Below are positions 32,829 to 44,126 of a stretch of DNA of 64,000 nt, in pieces (the first letter of the stretch is position 1; each line of letters begins with the position of its first letter). The notes beneath the pieces were generated by a model. The model saw nothing but the letters and a program-made list of their open reading frames with translations. It had not been told where the DNA came from and searched no databases. The translations under genes and the position numbers were made by a program. The DNA comes from Cunninghamia lanceolata (lineage: Eukaryota > Streptophyta > Pinopsida > Cupressales > Cupressaceae): NCBI GenBank assembly GCA_027924645.1, contig BSBN01001150.1:1736001-1800000 (forward strand), written 5' to 3'.

Positions 32829-34030
32829 ATGGAATATGAAACTATGCCAGATAATGTGTTTACTTTGGAACCAAATCGAGAAGCGATAGAACCTGAAGGT
32901 TATGACCTCAACCTAGATGAAGTTGACCTTGAAGGAGAACTCTAGTCAGCCCTTGAGGATCTGGATGAAGCAAGAGAACTAAACTAGAAATATGAGGACA
33001 TGCTTGAAAAATCAAAGGAGACAATTGTGAAATTGAAGATAAAAGATAAAGAATCAAAAGAAGAATTTGGAAAACTGAAAGCTCAAATAGAAGGAGATAA
33101 GGAGGTAACATTAAACTCAAGGAGGCAAAAGATATGATCTCTAATTTGAAAGTCATGGTTGAAGAAGACAAGAGGATTGAAGATTGCCTAAATATCAAGC
33201 TCAATGAGAAAGTTGTTGAATGTTCAAAACTTGAAGAACAAGTTGTTACTCTGATAAAATATTTGGAAAAAGAAAAAGAACAGATTGACAAGGGGTTAAA
33301 ACTGAAGGGAGGTTCTGAGATTCTTGATGAACTAATCAACTCTCAAAAGCCATCAAAAGAAAAATCTGGCCTTGGTTTTGAAAAGGGGAAAAGTCCTATA
33401 ATTATTGCATCTATAAACTTTTATGATAACTTCAAAGTAGAAGGAAAGTCTGAAACAAAGGAAGAAAAGTCCTGCACTGAAGATCCTAAGAAGAATGCCT
33501 CCAGAGATGCAAAAGAAGAAGGCTTCACGCCTGTCCGGAGACAAAGAAAGAACAACAAGAAGAAAATTTTTAGAAATCCTACTCCTAAACAAATTGCTCC
33601 TACCATGTACCCTCAAGCTTTCAATGGTAATTTCTATGCTTGTAATAAGTTTGGTCACAATGACATTGTTGAATGTAGAAGCAAGATGAATCAAAGCTCA
33701 TTTAGGCCTCCAAGGTACAATGTTGTAAACTCTCATGGTTAGTGTCAGTTAGTCATAGGGCTAATAGATACATAAGTAAAATGATGAGGAATGGTTTCAC
33801 GAACAAGAACAATGCTATGACTTCCCAATTCTTCTATGGTTACTGCTACACATGCAACAAGTTTGGTCATAAGGCTGCTAATTGAAGATCTAATGTGAGA
33901 AGAGGTGGTCATGCTCAAGAATCTAGCATCACCTACTACAATTGCAATAAATTAGGACACATTGCAAGGTTCTACAAGGGAAGGAGTGTAAGGTCTTTTG
34001 CTCCTCAAAAGAAGATTGATATTGCTTAGA
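32829..34030 (+). pseudogene. Cop-5 gag, broken, with three damaged CCHC knuckles
   Basis: Begins MEYETMPDNVFTLEPN and lacks the usual N-terminal capsid part. A long charged coiled coil follows (KYEDMLEKSKETIVKLK, then MVEEDKRIEDCLNIKL, KLEEQVVTLIKYLEKEKEQ), as in SIRE-type copia gag. The frame changes near 33110. Three knuckles stand in a row. The first lacks its first Cys (FYACNKFGH at about 33630). The second lacks its last Cys because of a TGA (CYTCNKFGH near 33845). The third has lost two (YYNCNKLGHIARFYK near 33935). RNA binding and packaging would be the family role. No protease or later pol follows. Confidence 0.82.
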
Positions 34031-34574
34031 AAAAAGAAGGAAATGAACATGACATGGAGGAATAAGGAAGGAAATGAAGTAAAGGAAGGATCTACAACTC
34101 TGGATGGTGTAGATGGATCCTTTGGAAACTAAGAGGAGGAAGTATTGGTTTAGGGGGAGTTGCAAGTGCAAACTTTTCAAACCCTTGAATGCATATGATG
34201 CTAGAATTTTCAGCATAATGGTTAAAAGTAACATGGAAATTTCTAGGTAATGATATTATGATGATTGATCAAATTTTTGGAGCAAATGGGCTCTTTGCAG
34301 AGGATTGTTGAGTGATCATAGATCTTTGTATACTAAAAAGTTGATTAGGTCAAGAATAGATGAATGTAATCAATGCGGAGCAACCAGGGTTGGTGAGAAG
34401 CCTATTTAGTTGATACTTGATAAAATTTGATCTCATTTGAATGAATTCAAGTGTGTGAAAGAGCAAAGGAGAGAAGAAGATCTTCAACAGAACTTGTGTG
34501 TAAACCCTAACGATGACATTATCAGGTATTCTTCAAATTTGCTAGTTAAACCCTAGTTTTCTGAAGGAATTATC
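34031..34574 (+). other. Gap between Cop-5 gag and gene A
   Basis: No coding sequence I can support. TTTAGGGGGAG near 34150 resembles a polypurine tract, but no LTR start follows. The last 100 bp look like a transcript leader, with ATTATCAGGTATTC near 34520. Confidence 0.5.
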
Positions 34575-36668
34575 ATGGCAACACCAGTAATAGTTGATGT
34601 TGTGGAGAGACTGAGACCGAAATTGAAGAAACACCCATACAAATCCACAGAGACCGATAAGGATGGAGCCTTTTCTCGCATTCCCTCTAATGTATTGCAT
34701 ATAGACGATGTTTAGATATACATCCACTCACAGCTGGATGAGTATGATCATCTACTAGGTGATTATTTTCAATTAAAGCTAGATTTTGCAAATGCTAAGG
34801 CAAAATGGCTAGACATATGGAAGGGTTTCCCCAACTTCTGCTATGAAAAGGATTGGGTCAGGATTGCATTGAGCCAAATCCATGAGGATTTATTTTTCCT
34901 TGACCAACCTCACATAATCACAAAGGAAGCAATCAAAGCTGTGACCTGATTGTGCTCCTCCGGACCAATGCCTATATTGAAAGCTTTGAAGAATGAGGAG
35001 GTGATGAGACTTACTGGAGTGAAATTTGATAAAAGAACCCTAACTGTGGATGATATCACTAATCTAGGGGTTTGGTATGCCACTATGGGCATTGATTACA
35101 AAGTGTACTATACAAACATAGAGGGGACTGCTACTACCACTGCTATTCATACTACTTATTAGATGGTGAAAGAAGGGAAGGACTATGACCTCTGTTTGCG
35201 GTAGCAATTATTGGACAATTTGAAGAGAACCAAGGAGACAAAGTACAAATTCCAGTATGGTCCTTTAATCATTTGCCTTATGTTCTATTTTCTATGGGAA
35301 TTAATTGCAATGAAGAATATGGTCTAGAAAGTAGATACCCCTATTGCTCATCAAATCAAGGACTATATGCGTAGTTTCCTTGATCACAAAAATTGTGACA
35401 CTTTGTTTTGGGGATTTTTCAAAACATTTCAAAATGACATGCAAATGAGGGAAAGGATATCAGGAAAAGTAGTAGAAAAATACAAGAATGACATAACTTT
35501 CATGGTGGACAAAGATAATTTCTATATGGAGGCAGTAGAGCCAAGAAATTTCTGGATAACCACCTTGCCTTATGAGGTGTCTAAATATGATTTGGTTGGA
35601 TATGCTGATATGTTGCTCAACAAGCCCAATGATCCTACTACTGAAAGATTTGGAACTTATGATGAAATCACCAACAAAAAAATTAGGAAGGATGTGGAGA
35701 AAAAAATAGAGAAGATGAAGTCAAAATTGGAGGAAATGCTTAATACTCCTGAGGGTTCAACAGAAGAACCTCCAAACACCTCTTCCTCACAAACTCCTAG
35801 AAGGACAAACTTAGGTTTGTCCTTGCTACTGCTACCTCTTCAAAATCCTCTGGACTTGCTCCTACACCTCTGAATAGGAAAAGAATTGCTACTGAAGTTC
35901 TAGTACAGACCAAAACTACAGAGACAAAGAAACATAGACCTAAGGTCCAAGCAAAGAAAGGAAAGATCAATCTGGTGAAAATAGAAGATGAAGATGAAGA
36001 AGAATATGATATGTTTGAAAGAAGAAAGAAAAGAGCAAGAGAAGGAGAGGAAGAAGCAAAAACCACCAAAGGAAAAGAAAAAGGAAAAGAACTCAAAAGA
36101 AACTTCTCAAGAAGAATTTGAGCATGAGCCTCTACAACTTGAGGCCACTGTGAATGCTATAGTACAACATGGTGCTTTGAAACAAGTTGTAGATCTTTAT
36201 GATAAGATTCCTGCTAATGACAAAGCCACAATTGAGGAAGCAATAATCAGGTACATGATGGCCTTCAATGTGGCCCTAATTGAGTTAATTGATCAGCTTC
36301 CTGTAAGCCTTACAGACCTACTCACCAACAAAAGAAATGAATCCATGGGAAAAGAGGCTGAGATGAGAAAATATGCAATTGAAAAGGTTGGTCCATCCAT
36401 CACTAATGAAGAAAAGATCAAGATATCTCAAAAAAAAGCAAAGGAATTCAGAACAAAAAGGAGAATAAATATTTTAATGGGAAAAGACCTGGAAGAAATA
36501 GAGAGACTGGAGAAGGAAATTGTTGATGTCTATTTTGGCACATCAACTCAAGTAGAACAAATGATCACTCTACTTCTCCTAAAAGGTAAACTGATGATCT
36601 TGGTTTACCCCAAGGTCCATGTTTTGTTGGGTCACAACAGTGTTAAAATAGTAGAGTGGACAATGTGA
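34575..36668 (+). pseudogene. Unrecognised large protein, copy A, broken
   Basis: I do not recognise this gene. Start at 34575 (MATPVIVDVVERLRPK). About 697 codons in one main frame, with stops near 34713, 34947, 35160, 35202 and 35325 and two compensating frameshifts near 35800 and 36110. Three parts are visible: a globular first half of about 400 residues, including WKGFPNFCYEKDW, YGPLIICLMFYFLWEL and FYMEAVEPRNFWITTLPYEV; a Lys/Glu-rich low-complexity middle (about 35690-36110); and a helical C-terminal part (KQVVDLYDKIPANDK, MGKDLEEIERLEKEIV). The patterns L..QL..N.K...E.K..F.YG and the FYM...P..LPYEV block recur in copies B and C. Purine-rich CAAGGGGCT at 36679 after the stop could be a polypurine tract. 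Probably an extra ORF of a retrotransposon (inference). Confidence 0.55.
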
Positions 36669-39229
36669 ATATTTTTTCAAGGGGCTTGTGCTGGTAATAT
36701 CAATCTGGAATACCAAGTAACCTCTAATAGGTAGATGTTCAATTGAGTGAAAATGCTAACCTACTTCTAAGTTGTAAAAAAGGGAAAAAGAAGTTTAGGG
36801 TTTAGAAGGAAAATGTAAAATAGCTTGGACAACCTCTGCACTTGGCTTTTCACTTCATATAACAAACATTAGTGAGATCAAAATAACAAGCAATGAATGA
36901 CCAATATTTTGCACAATCATAACCACTGTAAGTGCAAGATTCTAAGGAAATAAGCAGAAGAACAAGAAATTGAAAACACCATATTACATGTGTAGAGTTC
37001 AAACCCTCATTCCTCCACCAAACTTATGATTTTATCAATAAAGCTCAAGATTCACTAATGCAAAGTCATATGCAAGGAAAAGAGATGCAAGTACATTACC
37101 ACCATAGGAAAGAAACACAGGAATAGTTCTCAAAATTTGTCTTCTCATTAACTGAAAAAATTGTTGGCTAATTAGGTTGGAATGTATAACTAGGAGAAGT
37201 TATGTATGCATTTGTAGAGACCAAGCCTTACCAAAATTATGAATTTAACCTAGGAAGGTTAAGAGTAGGAATGTATAAGTTTTATTGCTTTTTGATCAAA
37301 TGATTTTGTGTTTGAATTATTCCTATTGTAGAATAAATAGAGAAGCTATGAATATATTTCAAAACATCTAGAATAGTGATATGTCATCACATAAGAAATC
37401 TACAACAATGACATGAATCATCATGATATTTGAAAGATATTCTATGTGAGTTCAAAATCTATTCTATGTAGAAACTTCAAGATATAAATAGGTTTACGTA
37501 TCACAATGAGATAATGGTATAAGTTTTATGCCTTGAGATCAAAGACTTTGGAATTGATATTCATTTATGTTAGAATATAATAAAAAAATGATATTGTTAT
37601 CATTAAGAACAACTTTGTATAGTGATACAATATCACTTACTCATTCAACAACAATGATAAGCATTATCAAGATAAACCTAGGATGTTAAACATTAGTTCT
37701 TAATCTTTTCATTATGGAAATTCCGTTGACTTGAGAAGACCAAGAGGTCAAAAGCATTATATTGTTATCGTAGAATGAAAACATATCTAGATTATAAGAT
37801 TAAACTTAGTTAAGAGTATTGATGATAAAGATAGTATACATTAAGGAATTATTTATATGAATATAGAAACTCATATTTTTATAAGAAATGTGAATTCGTT
37901 TAGTGCCTAAGTGGTCTAGAAAAGACTAGACGATATTATATTCATGTTTTATTATTTTACATTCTTATATTTAGATAACAAGAGTTTTGATTATATATAT
38001 AGTGTTAGAGAAGTTAAAAACCCTAGATTCAACCCGAAAGGGTTTAGAAAGCTTAAAATTCTAAGTCAGTTATGACTTTGTTATAGTCTATTGTAAGTTA
38101 CGGTCGACAGTTTAAATCATCAAGAAAACCATAGTTCTAGATAGTGTAAATTAGAGTAAAGTCTAAGTCGTACTTTGCTTAAATTAAGTGATTTCCTGGT
38201 AGATTCGACAACTCGACATATAACACAAGAGAGCTTAATTTTTGAGTCTTTGAGTAGAATGAAAGGAAGTCATAGACCCTGATATTTGCAAGAATGCAAT
38301 TAAGGACTCTCTAAAAATTCAAAATCATCTAAACTATATATTGTGTATATATCCTAGATTATGGATTAAATTATAAGTCAGATTGACTAGAATTTGAGTT
38401 TAGTCAAGACAATTCATGTCTAGAGTTACTAGTCAAACAAATCAATTGTAGGATGAGGTAGTTTCCAAGTCAGTTTAGAGGTGTGTAGACACACGACTAC
38501 ATTTATTGCAAACATATATTTATATAGAAACTTTGGCCAAAGTGATGCATTTGTCTCTGCATGCATTAGTTGGTTCATCGTGTCTAGATGGCGCGACCTG
38601 TCAGAATGATCATACTTAGCTAGAAGATTGTCTAGAGTTGTATGGTCAATTGAGTCACGTCAGACATGACACTAGAACTTAGATGGAAACCTGTTGGAAC
38701 TCTTTATGTCTATAATCTTTGTGAAGGGTAGGGCCACTTCTGGGAAGGAAGGTGTACAAGGGACCATTAGTCTGTAGTTGGAGGTAAAGCACTCAGATGA
38801 TGCTTTCCCTCTATAGTAGAAGACTCACTGAGACTTGTGAGATAGATATCAAGATTCTAGATGCAGTTTACTTCATGAATAACTTATGATGTAAAAATGT
38901 TCTTTTTTTCCAAGTGCAATATATTTGTAAATGTAAAGTGAAATGTTTTCACTATGATTTATCTTTGAAAATATTGTATTTCAAAGTTGGAAATATATTC
39001 AGAAAAGATATGCATTTAATTTTATGTGATTATACAAATGTTGAAAAAATTCTCTCATGTTTATCATGTTCTTTTATTTTCTTAGTAATTTGTGTGTGTA
39101 ATTCCTAGTAATATGAGATGACATGTTATAGGGTTGAACTAAATGGAGAAAAGCTCAGCAATGATCCCTGTGGGAGTTTTTCTTAAGAACCATCTCCATC
39201 TGATGTCAAATACATATACACACAAAGTG
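36669..39229. other. AT-rich stretch without a recognisable gene
   Basis: No long or domain-bearing frame on either strand. TATATATATAG near 37992 could be a promoter and AATAAAG near 37040 a polyadenylation signal, as in an LTR. TGTAGAGACCAAG at 37213 and TGTGCTGGTAATATC at 36687 are possible LTR starts, but I found no matching partner in the window. Confidence 0.4.
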
Positions 39230-39960
39230 AACATCATTAAATTTTGAAAGAATTTGTACATATACACTTCACACAAAATGAACATCAAGGTATTTTTCTA
39301 CACACAAATACACAATGAGTACCAAAGTTCATTCACACACACATACATGTGCACACAGAGGGAATGCTAAAGTTCATTCACACACACATAGAGTGAATGC
39401 CAAAGTTCACACACAAACATGTTTATTCATACATGAGCCACACAAAATGATAGCCAAATTTCATTCACACACATGTTCATTCATACACGAGCCACACAAA
39501 GTGATAGCCAAAATTCATTCGTACAAACAAACAAAAGAATGTCAAATCTTTAAATCACATTCCATACAAAGTGAACATCAAAGTTTAAAGTGAATGCCTA
39601 AGTTAACTTTCAAGTGTACACACACACAATTCACATAAACAAAAATTGAATGCCAAAATTCAAACATACTTAATTCACACAAAGTTAGTACAAACACACA
39701 TGGAGTAAACACTAAGTTCAAACATGGAAAAATACAAACACACACATATAAAGTGATTGCCAAAGTTACAAAACATACTAAAGTGCAAACACACTTCACA
39801 TACAATTTGATCAAGCACACACCACACCAAGTGAATTCCAAAATTAAATTTCAAACACACAATTCACACAAAATCAATGTCAAAGTTAACACACACACTT
39901 TACACATAGAAAGTGAACATGTTCCCAAGTTTAAACATGCTTCACAATTAGTTTAACCAC
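39230..39960. repeat. CA-rich imperfect minisatellite
   Basis: Irregular units of about 40-60 bp built on CACACA plus AGTGAATGCCAAAGTTCA, repeated more than ten times with drift. It generates open frames on both strands (His/Thr-rich on plus, Cys/Val-rich on minus) that are by-products of the repeat. Confidence 0.8.
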
Positions 39961-39964
39961 ACAT

Positions 39965-42689
39965 GAGATAAGCATTACTTCAACAAGACTTACTACTCAC
40001 TGTGTCATGTTTTGGGAGAAGATGCAGGTGAAAGCATTCATGTGCACTTGATGTATATAGCCATAGACATCCAAGACAACATTATGAACGTAGAATTTGA
40101 TTTTGCTTCCTACATGGCGAATGAAATGCACAAACAGATGGTGGCTTTGAAGAATGGTCAGAAGCTTGAATTCAAGTGGTATTCTTATTTGTGTCACATG
40201 CTCTTGTATTTTGATAGGAATCAATGGAGTCAAACATTAAGAGTGCAACAATTTGATGAAAAAGAATAGCCCTTGCCAATACAATGTTGGACATATCTAT
40301 GGGATAGAGATTGTCCAGACTCAAACTTCATAATTTTTGAGGAATTTTTCATAAGGAAACTAATTGCATGCATGTGTGAACACATATACAGGATACCCTC
40401 AAAAATAAGGGATTTCCTCATACCTGACGAAGAAACTCCTGCAGTTGGAATAAAACATAATTGGGGGGATTGGTTCCTGAACAATTACTCAACATATATT
40501 AGAGTGTATGGTTTCACAATGAGACCACGTTTATTGTCTATCTATGTACCCAAAATAATATCTTATTTGGAAATTGTTTGGCAGTTAAATGAGGTGGACA
40601 AATTGCATCTTAGGGGTCAAAAGAAAGGTTCCCTTTTCCCTGCTGCCCTAAAGTGGTCAGATTTTCAAGTGATGAATAAATAAGGTTTGGATCAAATATA
40701 TCCAATACTCAACAGTTACAGGTTGAAGTATGCTACAATTAGAGAGCAATTGGATCCAAAGAGATTTGTCAGTTCATTGATATTGAGTATGAAAAAGTTA
40801 GCTTTTCCACATAAGCTAGATTTTGTTAAGGATGTTATAAGGAAATCTAAAAAATTTGCAAAGGTTGAGGAGAAAAAGGAGAAATGGAGCAGAATCATCT
40901 CTGCAGAAAATGAGAAGAAGAAGAGGGACCCCAAATTTACTGGTTTTTGTTTTGAAGAAAATAATTTGATTGCAAGAATTGAAAAAGTCCTATAGAATGT
41001 AGAGAAGTTTATAGTTCCTATTGAAGAGAGGCCTCTTGATGTGGAAAGGCCTTCAGGTGTAAGAATACAACCCTACATCACGGCAAGAAATGAGTCAAGA
41101 AATGAGGATGTACAAGAATAAGATCTACTAGATACTAAGGAGGTAGACAGTCAACAAGCTAGAAGAAAAAATATTGTCGAGGATAGGTTAGCTCCTCAAT
41201 ATAAAGGAAAAGCTCCAATGAAGATTGTAGATATTGAAGAGACTTCACATAATGTGGGAGCTGCTTAAACATTGGTAGGTATGATTGTTCCTCCTGTTCC
41301 TTTCAATAGAAGTCTTGATTATTTTATAGTTGTCAATGATGAAACAAGAGATGTAAGAGCACTAGCTTGCAAACAGTTTTTGTCTGATGTTCAATTCATC
41401 AAGACACAAGAGTTCAAAGATTTAATTTTGAGAATAAAACAAGTTGCATACCACCAAAGGTTTGAGGAAGAGAGAAAAAAATGAATCGTTTGGATGATAG
41501 TGACTTGGCTAAGAAAATCTTGTCTGAGTTTGATTTCAGGTTTGTTGACATTACCCATGAAATAAGAAGATAGATAGTTATGGAAAGTGGTATGTTGTTG
41601 CTACCTAATTGGAGTATGGTAGATGCTTTGGCATTTGAAACTATTAGAAGGCAAGAGGAGGTTTTTTCTCCACTGACGAGGAAGTAGGAAAGGCTTTTGG
41701 TTCTGGATTCATCTTATCTCATGAGACATTGGCCATATGGACTCTGACACCAAGAACAAACAAACTAGATGTGGTGCATAGCCTTGACCAATTGAAAAGA
41801 TTTTTTATTGTAAAAAGAGTAGTTGATACCCCAGCACCTAATGCAACAGCTTTAGCAGTGCACACAACATTGTTCAACCAAGCTACAATGATGAACTTCA
41901 GAAAAGGTATGCAGATAATTTGGTCGGGTTGAGAGTTTTAGAGGTCAAGGAATTGGCATCTTCTAGTGCTCTAGTGCTTATCATTTCAAGCCCATCAGGG
42001 GAGTCTTTTTCATTAGATAAGGATACTTTACTTGTAGAGATTATAGAGTTGAAAAGTACTGTAGACTTGTTAAAACGAGATAGGCTGCAAGCACATAGTG
42101 AAATTGTTTCTAAAATAGTTAACTATCAGTTAACTAAGATTAGTGGAAAGATGGATGATGATTATAAGAGAATTGTAGATTTGAATCAAGATTTGGTTAA
42201 GCATGAGAAGAATTCTCTTAGTCTACAAGAGATTATAAATAAATGGTTGCCAAAAAATGTTACCATTAGACAAATGATCAAAACATCAAGGTTTGACCCA
42301 GATAAGCCTATTCGGTGGCAAGGCACATCAAAAATAATGATACCTTGCATGATGTGGCCTCCTATATGATAAAACTTGATAAATAGTTGAAAGGAAAAGT
42401 GGCATCTATTGATCTAGTGAGAATGAAAATGCTGCCTCATTTCAAGCACAGTCAAGTTTAACCCAAACCATTGCACCATTGGAAGGATGAGTTCAATATT
42501 GTGGGTTCTAGGGTTGTTGCTCAAGTTTGCATTGATGGTGAGCTAAGGATAGATGTTCTGAATTCAATTTTGGATGAATTCTTGTCATTGGAGAAGTTGT
42601 ACGATCATATCAGCAGGGAGTCAAAAGCTATCCTAGATGCTCAATATACAACAATTAATGATAAATTGGCTAAGGTGTTGGAATTATAG
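39965..42689 (+). pseudogene. Unrecognised large protein, copy B, broken and N-truncated
   Basis: Same unknown family as copies A and C. One frame from about 39967 to 41484 with stops at 40267, 40681, 40993, 41119 and 41266 (mostly TAG/TAA at likely Gln codons), then frame changes to 42689. The globular part has ESIHVHLMYIAIDIQ, FASYMANEMHKQMVALKNG and DWFLNNYSTYIRVYGF followed by P..LSIY.PK. Then come a charged coiled segment (KFAKVEEKKEKWSRI) and a helical C-terminal part (LKSTVDLLKRDRLQAH). The N-terminus is lost at the CA-rich repeat. About 150 bp after the stop there is a purine tract and an LTR, the position of a third ORF in gypsy elements. Confidence 0.6.
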
Positions 42690-42840
42690 TGGCCAGAAGA
42701 TAAGAATTTGGATCATGGGTCGAGAAGTATGAAGTTGAATGAGCTTTGAAATGGTCATTAGTTTCCAAGGATGACTCATTTTGGCAGCTTCTAGGTGATA
42801 CTACATTTTTGGCTCTTATAACTAAATCAAATGTTTACAT

Positions 42841-42850
42841 TGGAGGATTT
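42841..42850 (+). other. Polypurine tract before Gyp-2 LTR
   Basis: TGGAGGATTT directly before TGTTAGCTCAC. Weak as a purine run, but its position between gene B and a TG LTR start fits. Confidence 0.5.
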
Positions 42851-43942
42851 TGTTAGCTCACATGTGATCGTAACTAAATTTTGATCAATTGTCGTAATGA
42901 GCATAAGCTCCAAAGCTATTTTGTATTGTAATGGTCATTTTTTTCTAGAAATAGTTAAGTCTTAGGAGATTAGCCAACAATCTTTGTATCTCTCTAATAT
43001 AAGGAGAAATTTTCATAGTATCTAAGAGTAGAAAATAGAAGATAGATAGAGAAAGACTGAGAAAATTCTCAGAACATATTGTACAAGCTTTGAGACTTTA
43101 ATGATTTTCCAATAAGAAAGGAGTACTTCTGGGTTGTAGGTTAAATATTCTGTGTGACGTTACTTGTTCTTTTCATAGCTATATTCTATTCAAATTGATT
43201 TAAATGAGAAACACTAAATGTGTGTGTTGTTTGTGGTTGTCTCCTTTGATATGGATGCTTTTATTTTGAATGAGGGTGCCAAGGGTTTCTAAATTCATCA
43301 GTATACATTTGCTATATTGTATGTCTAATTTGTTGCATCTGTTCAAGGAATAGATTAAATTGCTTTGAATCAAATATAGGGGGAAGTGTATTATGTCAAA
43401 GTATTATTGAAGAAGAACCATAGATAATACTTTTTATTGGGTTCACCACTGTGAGGCAGTAGTGATGTTATCACCCTTTGAATGAGAATTTTAACTATTA
43501 TGAGGAAAACACTTGCATGTTGAGTTTTGACTCTGTTACCCTGAATAGGCACTGATCTGAGGAAAGTTTTCAAGTCCAAGCACATCATATCATACAAATC
43601 ATAAGGACAAAGCTTTTTTTTGGTGTAGTCTGTAGTACTAGTTTCATGTTCTCAGAGTTCTAAAATTGATGCATATTGTGGATTTAGCTAATCTAAAGTA
43701 GGATCATTTAGACCTCAATTTATTGGTGAGAACATTTCTGCTTGTCAATATATCTCATTATACTTGAGAATACCTTTCAGATATTGTTATAAGGGAATAC
43801 CCCCCCTAGGTTTAACAGAGCCTAAAGTGCAGAGGAGAACAAGCAATTGTCTCATGTTCGTTGGCCACTGACCTGAGAATCCTGAGCATTAGGGATAGCT
43901 ACCTTATAGGGATAATCAGACAATCAGTTGGGAACACCAATA
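42851..43942 (+). repeat. Gyp-2 LTR
   Basis: TGTTAGCTCACATG to about AACACCAATA, 1.09 kb. From about 43300 it aligns with the reverse complement of the Gyp-1 LTR: ATACATTTGCTAT, TCTAATTTGTTGCATCTGTTCAAGG, ATACCCCCCCTAGG and GTGCAGAGGAGA match. The first half is unlike Gyp-1, so only the downstream half of the LTR is shared. The final CA appears changed to TA. It has gene B on its left and a primer site plus gag on its right. Confidence 0.75.
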
Positions 43943-43943
43943 G

Positions 43944-43962
43944 ATTGGTGACTCTGCTAGGG
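43944..43962 (+). other. Gyp-2 primer-binding site
   Basis: ATTGGTGACTCTGCTAGGG, the Tat/Ogre-like site also found in Gyp-1. Confidence 0.75.
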
Positions 43963-44126
43963 AGTTGTCAACAAAAGAATCCAGGTCTTATCCCAAAAGT
44001 TTAACAAAATTGAATCCCATTTCATTGGGTGGGAACTCTAAAATCTATCTCCTAATCGGTGAATCCATATTTTATGCAAGGAAGAGTTCTTAGGAGAACC
44101 CTTTAGTTCCAGAGTTACTAGCAAGA

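Noticed and set aside
33353..33694. Open frames antisense to the Cop-5 gag
   Set aside because: Shadow of the gag coiled-coil and knuckle frame.
34575..36668. Calling gene A an envelope protein
   Set aside because: No signal peptide, membrane segment or known envelope domain is visible; only the position of relatives B and C suggests it.
37213..38900. A gypsy LTR starting TGTAGAGACC
   Set aside because: No second copy, primer site or target duplication found in the window.
39315..39593. His/Thr-rich open frame
   Set aside because: By-product of the CACACA repeat; the opposite strand is open too.
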